Of a stretch of DNA of 64,000 nucleotides, positions 38,070 to 50,379 are shown in pieces. The number at the start of each line of letters is the position of its first letter. The stretch's first letter is position 1. The stretch is from Mycobacterium sp. 852014-52450_SCH5900713 (GTDB lineage Bacteria; Actinomycetota; Actinomycetes; Mycobacteriales; Mycobacteriaceae): NCBI RefSeq assembly GCF_001667075.1, contig NZ_LZIL01000050.1, positions 186,001 to 250,000 of the forward strand, written 5' to 3'. A program made the position numbers and the translations under genes. The notes beneath the pieces are model-generated. The model searched no databases. It saw nothing but the letters and a program-made list of their open reading frames with translations, and was not told where the DNA came from.

Positions 38070-40214
38070 CTAGGCCAGCGAGTCGGGCGGCAGGAAGCGG
38101 TCGCCGTACTTGGCTGCCAGCTCGCGGGCACGGGCCACGAAGGCTTCCTTGCCCGTACCGCCCGCACCCTCGTAGCCGACGATGAACTGCGCGCTCCCAC
38201 CGGTGTACGGCGGAAAGCCGATGCCCATGATCGACCCGATGTTGGCGTCTGCGGTCGACGTCAACACGCCCTCGTCGAGGCACTTCTGCGTTTCCAGCGC
38301 CTCGGCGAACAGCATCCGGTCGATCATGTCCTGCAGCGGCGGCTGCGACGAACCGGACTTGAACGTCTCCCGCAGGCCCGGCCACAGCCCGGTGCGCTTG
38401 CCGTCGACGTACTCGTAGAAGCCCGCGCCCTTCAGCCGCGACGGGCGTCCGATCTCGATCATCTTCTCCACGACGGCCTCGGCCGGGTGCGGCTCGTAGG
38501 TACCGCCCGCGTCCTCGACGCCCTTACGGGTGGCGGCCGCGATCTTGTGCATCAGTTCGAGATTCAGCTCGTCGGACAGCTGCAGCGGCGGGGCCGGGTA
38601 GCCGGCCTGCGAGCCGGCGTGCTCGATGCTGGCGGGTTCGACGCCCTCACCGAGCATCGCCAAGGCCTCGTTGACGAAGGTACCGATGACGCGGCTGGTG
38701 AAGAAGCCGCGGCTGTCGTTGACCACGATCGGGGTCTTGCCGATGGCGAGCGTGTAGTCGAACACGCGGGCCAACGCCTCGTCAGAAGTCTTCTCGCCCT
38801 TGATGATTTCGACCAGCGGCATCTTGTCGACCGGTGAGAAGAAGTGGATCCCGATGAAGTCCTCCTGCCGCTTGACGCCGGTCGCCAGACCGGTGATCGG
38901 CAGCGTCGAAGTGTTGGACCCGAGCAGAGCGTTCGGCTCGACGATGTCCTCGATCTCCTGGAACACCTTGTGCTTGAGTTCCTGGCTCTCGAACACCGCC
39001 TCGATCACGAAGTCGACGCCCTTGAAGTCCGCGGCGTCGGCCGACGGCGTGATGCGATCCAGCAGCGCCTTGCTCTTCTCCTCGGTGGTCTTGCCGCGCT
39101 GAAGCGCCTTGGCCTCAAGCTTTTCCGAGTAACCCTTGCCCTTCTGCGCGGCCTCGAGGCTGACGTCCTTGAGCACCACGTCGAACCCGGCCTTGGCGGA
39201 AACGTAGGCGATGCCGGCGCCCATCATGCCCGCGCCCAGCACACCGATCTTGTTGATCTTGACGGGCTCGATGCCGTCGGGCCGCGAGCCCCCGCCGTTG
39301 ATGTGCTGCAGGTCGAAGAAGAAGGCCTGGATCATGTTCTTGGCGACCTGGCCGGTGACCAGGGAGGTGAAGTAGCGGCTCTCGATGCGGCTGGCGGTGT
39401 CGAAGTCCACCTGGGCACCCTCGACGGCCGCGTCCAGGATGGCCCGCGGCGCCGGCATCGGCGCGCCCTTGAGCTGCTTCTTCAACAGCGCGGGGAAGGA
39501 CGGCAGGATGCCGGCCAGCCCGGGGCTGGACGGGGCGCCGCCGGGCATCTTGTAGCCCTTGGCATCCCACGGCTGGGTGTGCGCGTCGGGGTTGGCCTTG
39601 ATCCACGCCTTGGCGGCCGGAACCAGTTCGTCGACCGAGCCGACGAGCTCGTCGACCAGCCCCATCTCCTTGGCCTTGTCCGGCTTGAACCGGGTGCCCT
39701 GGGACAGCACGTTCATGAACGCGTTCTGGATGCCGAACATCCGCACCGAACGAGTGACGCCACCCGCACCGGGCAGCAGGCCCAGCGTCACCTCGGGGAA
39801 GCCGAGGACGAGGCCCTTGACGTCGGCCGCGATGCGGTGGTGACAAGCCAGGCAGATCTCGAGGCCGCCGCCCAGGGCCGCGCCGTTGATGGCGGCGACC
39901 ACCGGCTTGCCCAGGGTCTCCAGGGCCCGCAGGTCGCGCTTGATGCCCTCGACCTCGGCGAAAATCTCGCCGGCGTTCTCCGGGCCGGCTTGGATCATCG
40001 ACTTCAGGTCACCGCCGGCGAAGAAGGTCTTCTTCGCGCTCGTGATGACCACGCCGGTGATCGAATCCTTCTCGGCCACAAGGCGTTCGACGGCCTTGTG
40101 CATCGACTCCTTGTAGGGGTCGTTCATCACGTTCGCGGACCCGGTGGGGTCGTCGAGCGTCAGCGTGACGATGCCGTCGGCATCCTTATCCCACTGGATG
40201 GTGTTCTCTGCCAT
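38070..40214 (-). CDS. fadB: Trifunctional fatty-acid oxidation alpha subunit FadB
   Basis: 714 residues. The N-terminal enoyl-CoA hydratase domain (about 1-190) has AAINGAALGGGLEICLACHHR and FPEVTLGLLPGAGG. The 3-hydroxyacyl-CoA dehydrogenase domain starts near 330 with the NAD motif IGVLGAGMMGAGIAYVSAKAG, then IGIHFFSPVDKMPLVEII. Partner of FadA in the beta-oxidation complex. The fadA stop lies four bases upstream of its ATG. Confidence 0.97.
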   Translation of the reverse strand: MAENTIQWDKDADGIVTLTLDDPTGSANVMNDPYKESMHKAVERLVAEKDSITGVVITSAKKTFFAGGDLKSMIQAGPENAGEIFAEVEGIKRDLRALETLGKPVVAAINGAALGGGLEICLACHHRIAADVKGLVLGFPEVTLGLLPGAGGVTRSVRMFGIQNAFMNVLSQGTRFKPDKAKEMGLVDELVGSVDELVPAAKAWIKANPDAHTQPWDAKGYKMPGGAPSSPGLAGILPSFPALLKKQLKGAPMPAPRAILDAAVEGAQVDFDTASRIESRYFTSLVTGQVAKNMIQAFFFDLQHINGGGSRPDGIEPVKINKIGVLGAGMMGAGIAYVSAKAGFDVVLKDVSLEAAQKGKGYSEKLEAKALQRGKTTEEKSKALLDRITPSADAADFKGVDFVIEAVFESQELKHKVFQEIEDIVEPNALLGSNTSTLPITGLATGVKRQEDFIGIHFFSPVDKMPLVEIIKGEKTSDEALARVFDYTLAIGKTPIVVNDSRGFFTSRVIGTFVNEALAMLGEGVEPASIEHAGSQAGYPAPPLQLSDELNLELMHKIAAATRKGVEDAGGTYEPHPAEAVVEKMIEIGRPSRLKGAGFYEYVDGKRTGLWPGLRETFKSGSSQPPLQDMIDRMLFAEALETQKCLDEGVLTSTADANIGSIMGIGFPPYTGGSAQFIVGYEGAGGTGKEAFVARARELAAKYGDRFLPPDSLA

Positions 40215-40218
40215 GGTC

Positions 40219-41430
<1,212 letters not shown>

Positions 41431-41509
41431 GTCGAGTTCCTCTTCGCAAGTGGGTTTCGGATCCGTATTAAAGGTAGGTCCAGATACCGCACCCTAACAA
41501 AGTGCCCGG

Positions 41510-41525
41510 CCAACCTGTTGGTTGG
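41510..41525. promoter_or_regulatory. Palindrome upstream of fadA
   Basis: CCAACC-TGTT-GGTTGG is a perfect 6+6 inverted repeat 80 bases upstream of fadA and 130 bases upstream of dapC. A beta-oxidation regulator of TetR type would fit the shape, but no cognate regulator is nearby. Confidence 0.5.
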
Positions 41526-41561
41526 GCCGATCACCGCTGGTCAGTGAGCCGAGCTGGGGAA

Positions 41562-41577
41562 CCCCCGCTTGCGGGGG
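41562..41577. other. Short perfect hairpin upstream of dapC
   Basis: CCCCCGC-TT-GCGGGGG forms a stable stem-loop. It is followed by two imperfect direct repeats containing CACGCTGGCGTGACGCTGG (about 41579) and CACACTGGCGTGACACTCG (about 41611). These look like remnants of a dispersed mycobacterial repeat; no role is clear. Confidence 0.5.
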
Positions 41578-41656
41578 ACACGCTGGCGTGACGCTGGACG
41601 GCGAGCGCCACACTGGCGTGACACTCGGGCACCGAAGCCCCCTAAGCTCGACCAGC

Positions 41657-42825
41657 ATGACGGTGTCGCGACTGCGTCCGTACGCGACGACGGTGTTCGC
41701 CGAGATGTCGGCGCTGGCCGCTCGGGTCGGCGCGGTCAACCTCGGCCAGGGTTTCCCCGACGAGGACGGGCCCGCGGCCATGTTGAAGGCCGCCCAAGAC
41801 GCCATCGCCGAGGGAAAAAACCAGTACCCGCCCGGCATCGGCGTCGCACCGCTGCGGCGCGCCATCGCCGCCCAGCGGCCCAGCGGCATTTCGGCATCGA
41901 ATACGACCCCGACACCGAAGTGCTGGTGACGGTCGGGGCCACCGAGGCCATCGCGTCCGCGGTGCTGGGCCTGATCGAGCCCGGCTCGGAGGTCCTGCTG
42001 ATCGAGCCGTTCTACGACTCCTACTCGCCGGTGCTGGCGATGGCCGGCGCGCACCGGGTGGCCGTGCCCCTGGTGCCCCATGGTCGTGGCTTTGCCTTGG
42101 ACGTCGAGGCCCTGCGCCGGGCGGTGACGCCACGGACCCGTGCGCTGATCGTCAACTCCCCGCACAACCCGACCGGCACGGTGCTCAGCGCGGCCGAGCT
42201 GGCCGCCATCGCCGAGGTCGCCGTCGCCGCCGACCTGTTGGTGATCACCGACGAGGTCTACGAGCACCTGGTGTTCGGGGACCACCGGCATCTGCCGCTG
42301 GCCGGCTTCGACGGCATGGCCGAGCGGACGATCACCATCTCCAGCGCGGCCAAGATGTTCAACTGCACCGGCTGGAAAATCGGATGGGCTTGCGGCCCAG
42401 CAGAACTCATCGCCGGGGTACGTGCGGCCAAGCAGTACCTGAGCTACGTCGGCGGCGCGCCGTTCCAGCCCGCGGTGGCTCTCGCGCTCGACACCGAGGA
42501 CGCGTGGGTGGCCGCGCTCTGCAGCTCTTTGCAGGCCCGTCGCGATCGGCTGGCCGCCGGGCTGTCCGAGATCGGCTTCGAGGTGCACGACAGCGCCGGC
42601 ACCTACTTCCTGTGCGCCGACCCCCGCCCCCTGGGCTACGACGACAGCACCGCGTTCTGCGCGGCGCTGCCGGAAAAGGTCGGGGTGGCGGCCATTCCCC
42701 TGTCGCCTTTCTGCGATCCGGCGGGCTCGCATCCCGACGTGTGGAATCACCTGGTGCGGTTCACCTTCTGCAAACGCGAAGACACCCTTGACGAGGCGAT
42801 CAGGCGGCTGGCCGCCCTGCGGTGA
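41657..42825 (+). pseudogene. dapC: Succinyldiaminopimelate / class I aminotransferase DapC, frameshifted
   Basis: The protein (Rv0858c-like) is split between two frames. The first frame gives MTVSRLRPYATTVFAEMSAL to about codon 74 and the second resumes at 41881 with QRHFGIEYDPDTEVLVTVG. At 41871-41886 the sequence reads CCCAGCGGCCCAGCGG; removal of the extra CC (about 41879-41880) restores AAQRQRHFG, as expected. Downstream it is intact: NSPHNPTGT, SSAAKMFNCTGWKIGWA with the PLP lysine, and VRFTFCK. Either the gene is inactivated or there is a sequence indel. The enzyme belongs to lysine/diaminopimelate synthesis, so true loss would be notable. Confidence 0.85.
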
Positions 42826-42833
42826 CGGGCCGG

Positions 42834-43283
42834 CTACCCGGCCGAGCCGAGGCCCCCGACCACTCGCTTGCGCAGCCCCTCCAGCGCGGAATCGAGGATC
42901 TTCTTGCGGGCCCGGTTGACCCAGAACTCGGGCAGCGGCGCAAATGGCTCGACGGTGATGGCGAACCGCACCCTGGTCTTGTCGTAGCCCTCCCTGGTCA
43001 GGGTGTACTCCCCGTGCTGGCCACGTTGCTGGGCAGTCTTCTGGGCGTCCCACACCATCCAGTCCGGCCCCCAGTGGTATTCGAGCAGTTCCGTGTCGTG
43101 GATGCCGGTGACCGCGATGGTGACCTTCACGTGGTGCGGTCGGCCGTCGGGGTGCTTGTCGACGACTTCGACCCGCTTGTGCACCGACGACCATGAGGGC
43201 ACGGCGTCCATGTCGGCCAGCGCCTCCATGATCACTTCCGGAGGCGCGTCAATGACGATTTCCGACGACGCTTGAACGGCCAC
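42834..43283 (-). CDS. SRPBCC-family protein (Rv0857-like)
   Basis: 149 residues with the START-like fold (SEIVIDAPPEVIMEALADMDAVPSWSSVHKRVEV; YHWGPDWMVWDAQKTAQQ; C-terminal helix). It is a paralogue of the genes at 43341 and 44939; with the nearest one it shares HPDGRPHHVKVTI-like and LEYHWGPDW segments. Probably binds a hydrophobic ligand. Ends eight bases from convergent dapC. Confidence 0.92.
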   Translation of the reverse strand: MAVQASSEIVIDAPPEVIMEALADMDAVPSWSSVHKRVEVVDKHPDGRPHHVKVTIAVTGIHDTELLEYHWGPDWMVWDAQKTAQQRGQHGEYTLTREGYDKTRVRFAITVEPFAPLPEFWVNRARKKILDSALEGLRKRVVGGLGSAG

Positions 43284-43340
43284 TACTAATAAGTTAGCAA
43301 CCGCTCAGCCGCAGACGAAGGCAAAAGCGCGAGCCGCTGA

Positions 43341-43805
43341 CTATTCCGGCTCCGTCGAACCTTTGAAGTGCTTTACCAATTCGCACAAGCCCTTTACCGA
43401 TGAGTCAAGAACGCTTTCGCTGGCCCGCCGGACGATGAAGGCGGGCATCGGCCGGCCGGGCTCGACCGTCACGTCGAAGCGCACGCGGGTCTTGTCGAGA
43501 CCTTCGGGTTTGAGGTTGTACTCGACGTGCTGACCGTGCTGCTGGGAAGTCCCTTTGGCGTCATAGACGACCCAATCGGGACCCCAGTGATATTCCAGGA
43601 TCTCCTTGTCGACGAGCCCGAGAATCTTGATCGTGGTTTTCACATGGTGGGGCCGACCGTCGGGATAACGGTCGATTACTTCGATGTGTTTGTGGAGCGG
43701 TGACCACGATGCCAGCACGCCGACATCGATCAGCGCCTCCATGACCACTTCTGGCGGCGCGTCGACGACAAATTCCCGTGATGCTTTTACGGCCACTGCG
43801 CTCAA
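43341..43805 (-). CDS. SRPBCC-family protein (Rv0856-like)
   Basis: 154 residues, a close paralogue of its downstream neighbour. Begins VAVKASREFVVDAPPEVVMEALIDVGVLASWSPLHKHIEV and has DGRPHHVKTTI and LEYHWGPDWVVYDAKGTSQQHGQHVEYNL. The likely role is lipid or polyketide binding. It lies 48 bases downstream of far in the same orientation. Confidence 0.92.
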   Translation of the reverse strand: MSAVAVKASREFVVDAPPEVVMEALIDVGVLASWSPLHKHIEVIDRYPDGRPHHVKTTIKILGLVDKEILEYHWGPDWVVYDAKGTSQQHGQHVEYNLKPEGLDKTRVRFDVTVEPGRPMPAFIVRRASESVLDSSVKGLCELVKHFKGSTEPE

Positions 43806-43853
43806 CCTAGCAATGCCGGCCCCGGTGCGGAATGGTTCGGCGTAACAGGCTGG

Positions 43854-44933
43854 CTACCAGTCGATTTCGGCGAGCGGCGTGGTGGCCGCCGGTGGCCGAC
43901 CCACCGGTGCGGCCGGGGTGCGCGAGAAGCGTGGACCGGGCGCGGCCTGGTCGACGCCGTGGTCGGTGATCACCGTGGACCGCGCCCGCAAGTGTTCGTC
44001 GGCCGCCGCCTCGCTCCACGTCAACACCGCAGTGACGCACGCATCGGTGCCGGCGAAGATGGTCGTCCACTCGTCACGGGTCCGGCTGCCGAACCGTTTC
44101 GCGAAGACCTCGTACATCTGCGGGTAGGACCCGATGTCGAGCTGGCCGGGCACCTGGTCGGGCGACAGGCCGAGGCCGGTCAGCAGCGCCGCGAAAAATT
44201 GCGGCTCGATGGCGCCGACGGCCAGGTATTTGCCGTCGGAGGTCTCGTAGCAGCGATAGAACGGGGCACCGCCGTCGAGCAGGAACGACTCGCGCCGGTC
44301 ACGCAGCGCCCCGGTCGACTTCATCGTCCACATCATCTGGGCGAGCAGGCTGACGCCGTCCACCATCGCCGCGTCGATGACCTGCCCCTGACCAGAACGT
44401 TCACGCTCGTAGAGGGCGACCGCGATGCCGAGCAGCACCAGCATCGAACCGCCACCGAAGTCGGCTACCAGATTCAGCGGCGGCATCGGGGGCCGGTCAG
44501 CGTAGCCCAGAGCCGACAGCGCGCCGGTCCGCGAGAGGTAATTGATGTCGTGCCCCGCCGTCTGGGCCAGCGGCCCGTCCTGCCCCCAGCCGGTGATCCG
44601 CGCGAAGATCAGTCGCGGATTGACCGCCGCGCATTCGTCGGGACCGATGCCGAGTCGCTCGCAGGTGCCCGGACGGAAACAGTCCAGCAGCACGTCGGCT
44701 TTGGCGGCGAGATCCAGCAGCGCCTGCGGGTACGCCTTGACGTCCAGGTCGACGATTCGCTTCCCGCGATGCAGCAGATCGCGGTCCTCGGGCGGCATTG
44801 TGAGGCCGCCCGGGCGCCGCACGCGCACCACGTCGGCGCCCAGGTCGGCGAGCATCATCCCGGCGTGCGGCCCCGGGCCGATCCCGCCGAGCTCGATCAC
44901 CTTCACCCCGGCGAGGGGACCGCCGTCGCCCAC
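43854..44933 (-). CDS. far: CoA-transferase family III / alpha-methylacyl-CoA racemase-like Far
   Basis: 359 residues, the length of Rv0855. Family III fold: LAGVKVIELGGIGPGPHAGMMLADLGADVVRV, then DCFRPGTCERLG and RLIFARITGWGQDGPLAQTAGHDINYLSRTGAL with the catalytic His/Asp region of AMACR. It should epimerise 2-methyl-branched acyl-CoAs or transfer CoA. GTG 44933 is five bases after the upstream SRPBCC stop; the longer open frame upstream is rejected. Confidence 0.94.
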   Translation of the reverse strand: MGDGGPLAGVKVIELGGIGPGPHAGMMLADLGADVVRVRRPGGLTMPPEDRDLLHRGKRIVDLDVKAYPQALLDLAAKADVLLDCFRPGTCERLGIGPDECAAVNPRLIFARITGWGQDGPLAQTAGHDINYLSRTGALSALGYADRPPMPPLNLVADFGGGSMLVLLGIAVALYERERSGQGQVIDAAMVDGVSLLAQMMWTMKSTGALRDRRESFLLDGGAPFYRCYETSDGKYLAVGAIEPQFFAALLTGLGLSPDQVPGQLDIGSYPQMYEVFAKRFGSRTRDEWTTIFAGTDACVTAVLTWSEAAADEHLRARSTVITDHGVDQAAPGPRFSRTPAAPVGRPPAATTPLAEIDW

Positions 44934-44938
44934 CGCGG

Positions 44939-47131
<2,193 letters not shown>

Positions 47132-47141
47132 GGGCGCCGTG

Positions 47142-47336
47142 TCAGCCGGGCCCGGAGCGAGTGGGTCCGCCGGCCGGGTCGGACGAGCGCAGCATCGCCT
47201 GGACGGTTCGCCGGCAACGCCCGCAGTCGGCGCCTGCTCCGCAAGCCTGGGCGACATCCTTGGTGGTGCAGGCCCCGGCTTCGACCGCCTCGGTCACCGC
47301 TTGGCTGGTGACTCCGTTGCACAGGCACACGAACAT
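47142..47336 (-). CDS. Bfd-like [2Fe-2S] ferredoxin
   Basis: 64 residues with the bacterioferritin-associated ferredoxin cysteine pattern Cys4-x-Cys6 and Cys38-x2-Cys41 (FVCLCNGV; DCGRC). Bfd proteins reduce and release iron stored in bacterioferritin, but no bfr gene is in the window. The C-terminal ~15 residues are Gly/Pro-rich. It follows the hypothetical protein gene by 12 bases on the same strand. Confidence 0.92.
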   Translation of the reverse strand: MFVCLCNGVTSQAVTEAVEAGACTTKDVAQACGAGADCGRCRRTVQAMLRSSDPAGGPTRSGPG

Positions 47337-47348
47337 CGCGCCGGCCGC

Positions 47349-47972
47349 TCAGTCCGCCTCGATGCGCATCATGTTGGTGAATCGGCCGACGAATATCGGT
47401 GGGTAGGGGCCCATTCCGGCGCCGGACATCCACTCGGCCGCGGCGTCGGGATGCTCGATCCATCGCCGCGCGCTCTCTTCGTCGGGCAGCTCCGACATGA
47501 TCAGCACCTCGTGCTCATCATCGAAGGCCTGGAAGATCCAGGTCTTGCGGATGCCGGCCGCGACGAATCTGTCGGTGGCCGAGGCGACTTCGGCGGTAAG
47601 GGCCGACACGTCGTGGACGGACGCGATGGTGGCGACCACGACGCCTGGCGCCTCGGGCGTCGCGGTGGGCGCCGGGACGAACCTGTCGACGATCTCGCCG
47701 GCGAAGACCGCCGGAATGTCGTCGACGCCGGCCGCGTCGAACCAGTCGAAGAAGACCCGCGAGCGCAGCAGCTCCACGATCGGCTCGCGGCTGTGGACTC
47801 CGATCATCACCAGCACGCGGCCGTAGTCATGCGTCGAGGTGTAGACCAGGACGTGGTGGGCGCCGATGTCGGACAGGGCCGCCTTTCTGCGCTCGAGCAG
47901 CGGCCATACCCGGCTGGGGTCCGGGACGCGGTAGTCCGACGCGATCACCATCGAATGAATGTCGTTCGTCAT
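47349..47972 (-). CDS. Conserved hypothetical protein with two ferredoxin-like halves
   Basis: 207 residues. I see no catalytic motif. The two halves, each with an alpha/beta pattern (SRVWPLLERRKAALSDIGAHHVLVYTS and SALTAEVASATDRFVAAGIRKTWIFQAFDD), suggest a duplicated dimeric alpha-beta barrel. ATG 47972 overlaps the hydrolase stop (TGATG); GTG 47975 is possible. It belongs to the minus-strand run from the CMD genes to the Bfd-like protein. Confidence 0.75.
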   Translation of the reverse strand: MTNDIHSMVIASDYRVPDPSRVWPLLERRKAALSDIGAHHVLVYTSTHDYGRVLVMIGVHSREPIVELLRSRVFFDWFDAAGVDDIPAVFAGEIVDRFVPAPTATPEAPGVVVATIASVHDVSALTAEVASATDRFVAAGIRKTWIFQAFDDEHEVLIMSELPDEESARRWIEHPDAAAEWMSGAGMGPYPPIFVGRFTNMMRIEAD

Positions 47973-48760
47973 CACCGCCGCCTCACACCGGATTCAACGA
48001 CGAAGGTACTCGATGATCGCGGCGCCAACGGCGCCGGGCTGTCGGGGAACAGGGCGTGGCTGGCGTCGTCGATGACGGTGGTGCTGACGCGGTCGCCATT
48101 GCGGGCGCGCAGGTCGCCCCATTCGGCGCGGTGGTGAAACGGGTCGAGGGCGGCGATGATCTCGAACACCGGCGCGTTCCCCGCGTCCCAGTAGTGCGTG
48201 ACATCGGTGTGGTGTACGCAGGCCACTTGCATTGCAAGGGTTTCGGGGTACCAGCCGGTCAGCCATATCGAGGCGTCGTGGCCGGGCGCGAAGAAGGCGG
48301 TCCGCAGCGCGTCCAGCCGGGCCGCGTCGGGAAGGCTGAGGTCACCGGCGCGCATCGGGGCTGAATTAATCTGTGGATCCACGGTTTTCCCGGCTGCAGC
48401 GGCCAGAATCACCGCCTCCACCTTGTCGGGATGGTGCACGGCGGTGACGCGGGCGACGAAGTTGCCGAAGGCGTGCCCGAGGATCACCGCGGGCCCGTCG
48501 GCCAAGTCGTCGATCACCCCGGCGATATCACCAGCCATGTCGGCGAAGGTGACATCGCTCATCGGCCCGGAGGAGCCGGCGACCCCGCGCGGCTGCGGAC
48601 GCAGCACCCGGTATCCCGCGGCGACGAGCGCGGCGGTCAACGCGTCGAAGTCGCCGCCGGCGTCGCGTCCATAGGACGGGATGACGACGACGGCGGGTCC
48701 GTGTCCGTCGACGACGGTGTCGATCGACGCCTGCGCGGTAGTGACGACGTGCCGGGTCAT
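47972..48760 (-). CDS. Alpha/beta-hydrolase-fold protein lacking the nucleophile, C-terminal frameshift
   Basis: 262 residues as read. The fold is clear (PAVVVIPSYGR; RVLRPQPRGVAGS; VILGHAFGNFVARV; DASHALFPDSPA). The nucleophile elbow is G-H-A97-F-G, with Ala in place of Ser, so ordinary hydrolase chemistry is unlikely. The last ~20 residues look wrong: another frame reads AVGAAIIEYLRR, a typical hydrolase C-terminus, stopping at 47994. One missing G near 48033 (GGC/GCC context) would restore it. The activity is unknown. Confidence 0.8.
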   Translation of the reverse strand: MTRHVVTTAQASIDTVVDGHGPAVVVIPSYGRDAGGDFDALTAALVAAGYRVLRPQPRGVAGSSGPMSDVTFADMAGDIAGVIDDLADGPAVILGHAFGNFVARVTAVHHPDKVEAVILAAAAGKTVDPQINSAPMRAGDLSLPDAARLDALRTAFFAPGHDASIWLTGWYPETLAMQVACVHHTDVTHYWDAGNAPVFEIIAALDPFHHRAEWGDLRARNGDRVSTTVIDDASHALFPDSPAPLAPRSSSTFVVESGVRRR

Positions 48761-49764
48761 GCGTCCGGGCCGCCCGTCGGGGCCGTTGCAGCGTAGTCCA
48801 ATTCGACGCGAAGCACGGCGGCGCGCCGGACCACTCCGTCGGGAGGGGCCGTGGTGCCGCCGTCGGTGGTCACGTAGGCGATTCGGCCGCGCTCCCCGTC
48901 CGCCCGGCCCCAGGCGGCGCTCGACGGCCCGACCAGGATGTCGTCGAACGGGTCACCGGCGATGTGGCGGACCTCGCTGCCGTGCCGCAGCTGCAACGGC
49001 ACCCGGTCGAGAGTGTTGGCGCGGTGCCTGGTGACGTATGCGAACCCGGCGCGTTCGTCGAGGCAGAAGTCGTCGGCGTTGTCGATCGCGGCGACGAATT
49101 CCGCTGAACCAGCCGGGCTTAGCGTCGACGGGTCGACCGGGACGCGCATGAACACCTTCTGCGCGGTCGAGGTGTAGTACAGGTAGCCGGTGCGTGGGCC
49201 GTAACGTACGCCGTTGACCCCCGGTTGCGGGGGCGGCGGCACCTCGCTGTCGGGATCGAAGGCCATCGTGTCGTGGGCCAGCCAGACCTGCGCGGAGGCT
49301 TGCCGCGCATCCTGGTCGAGGTCGACTCGCCAGATCAGGCCGGCGAAGCAGTCGGCGACCGCCAGCACCCCCGGCGCGAGCAGGCAGCTGCCGTTGAGTC
49401 CGCGGGCTCGCTCGTCGAAGGTGTAGATGAGCTCTGGCGTCATGGGTCGTCCGGGCGCCCAGTCGGTGAGATCGATTCTGGCCAGGTGTGATTCCCCGGT
49501 GGTGTAGGCCAGCGTCAGGTTGACGACGAAGACGTCGGGCGCGACCTCGACGATCCCCGTGACCGGGCAATCGAAGGTGTGCAGCAGAACCGGGTCGACG
49601 AGTGCGCCGGGCCGGGGTGGCGGCACCCACCACAGTTCGCGCTGTAGGACGGCGGTGATCAGCAGCGAGCCGTCGGCGCGCACGGCGAGGTTCTCCAGGA
49701 AGTACTTTTGGGGGAAGTGGGCCACGGGGGTGAGCGTCACGGTGGGCAGCGGTGGGAGCGGCAT
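48757..49764 (-). CDS. SMP-30/gluconolactonase-like beta-propeller protein
   Basis: 335 residues. Repeated beta-propeller-like blades can be seen: PQKYFLENLAVRADGSLLITA, VVNLTLAYTTGESHLARIDL, NGSCLLAPGVLAVADC and GVNGVRYGPRTGYLYYTST, with a metal-binding-like Glu/Asn pattern. It resembles SMP-30/regucalcin lactonases and may hydrolyse a lactone. ATGA overlap with the next gene. Confidence 0.82.
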   Translation of the reverse strand: MPLPPLPTVTLTPVAHFPQKYFLENLAVRADGSLLITAVLQRELWWVPPPRPGALVDPVLLHTFDCPVTGIVEVAPDVFVVNLTLAYTTGESHLARIDLTDWAPGRPMTPELIYTFDERARGLNGSCLLAPGVLAVADCFAGLIWRVDLDQDARQASAQVWLAHDTMAFDPDSEVPPPPQPGVNGVRYGPRTGYLYYTSTAQKVFMRVPVDPSTLSPAGSAEFVAAIDNADDFCLDERAGFAYVTRHRANTLDRVPLQLRHGSEVRHIAGDPFDDILVGPSSAAWGRADGERGRIAYVTTDGGTTAPPDGVVRRAAVLRVELDYAATAPTGGPDA

Positions 49765-49779
49765 GGTGATCCTCGATGG

Positions 49780-50379
49780 TCAGTGGTCGTCCGGAGCGGG
49801 AATTGCGAAGGCGTTGAGAATGCCGCAGACGGTGTGATAGATCCCGGTCAGCACGGTGATGTCGAAAACCCCTGCGGCGCCGAACCGTTGCCTCGCTTCG
49901 TCATACAGCGCGTCGTCGACGTGATGATCGGTGGACAGCGCCCAGGCCAGGCGATGGGCGGCGCGTTGGTCGTCGGTGAGCGCCTCGGGTTCGGTGCCGG
50001 CGACCAGTTCGGCGATCACCGACTCCGACAATCCCACGTGGCGGGCCACCGCGGAGTGGGCGTACAGCTCGTAGGGGGCGCGCCACACCGAACCGACGGT
50101 GAGGAGCACCACCTGCCGAGTGCGCTGGTCCAGCGACGTGCATTGCTGTTCGGCCGCTTGCAGTTTCAGGAATGCCGCGGACAGCCCCGGGTTGAGCAGG
50201 CTGGGATTGAAAGGCCCGATCAGGCGCCCGTCTGCGGTGGCCGCCGCGAATCCGCAGCGCCGCGCCCATGCCAGCGCGTTGGCCGTGATGTCGTCGAACA
50301 ACTCCCGCGCGGTGTCGTCGAGAGCGGCCCGGTCGGCCAGGTCGAGGCGGCCGCCCAGACCATGTGCGGGGCCGCTCAC
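49780..50379 (-). CDS. Carboxymuconolactone-decarboxylase-like protein 1
   Basis: 199 residues with the helical CMD/AhpD fold (SLDQRTRQVVLLTVGSVWRAPYELYAHSAVARHVGLSESVIAELVAG). The Cys-x-x-Cys of AhpD is absent and the active-site region reads RAPYELYAH. GTG 50379 overlaps the upstream CMD stop as GTGA, so the longer frame is rejected. Substrate unknown. Confidence 0.85.
   Translation of the reverse strand: MSGPAHGLGGRLDLADRAALDDTARELFDDITANALAWARRCGFAAATADGRLIGPFNPSLLNPGLSAAFLKLQAAEQQCTSLDQRTRQVVLLTVGSVWRAPYELYAHSAVARHVGLSESVIAELVAGTEPEALTDDQRAAHRLAWALSTDHHVDDALYDEARQRFGAAGVFDITVLTGIYHTVCGILNAFAIPAPDDH

Noticed and set aside
41494..43194. 566-codon minus-strand frame
   Set aside because: Antisense to dapC; low-complexity composition typical of GC-rich shadow frames.
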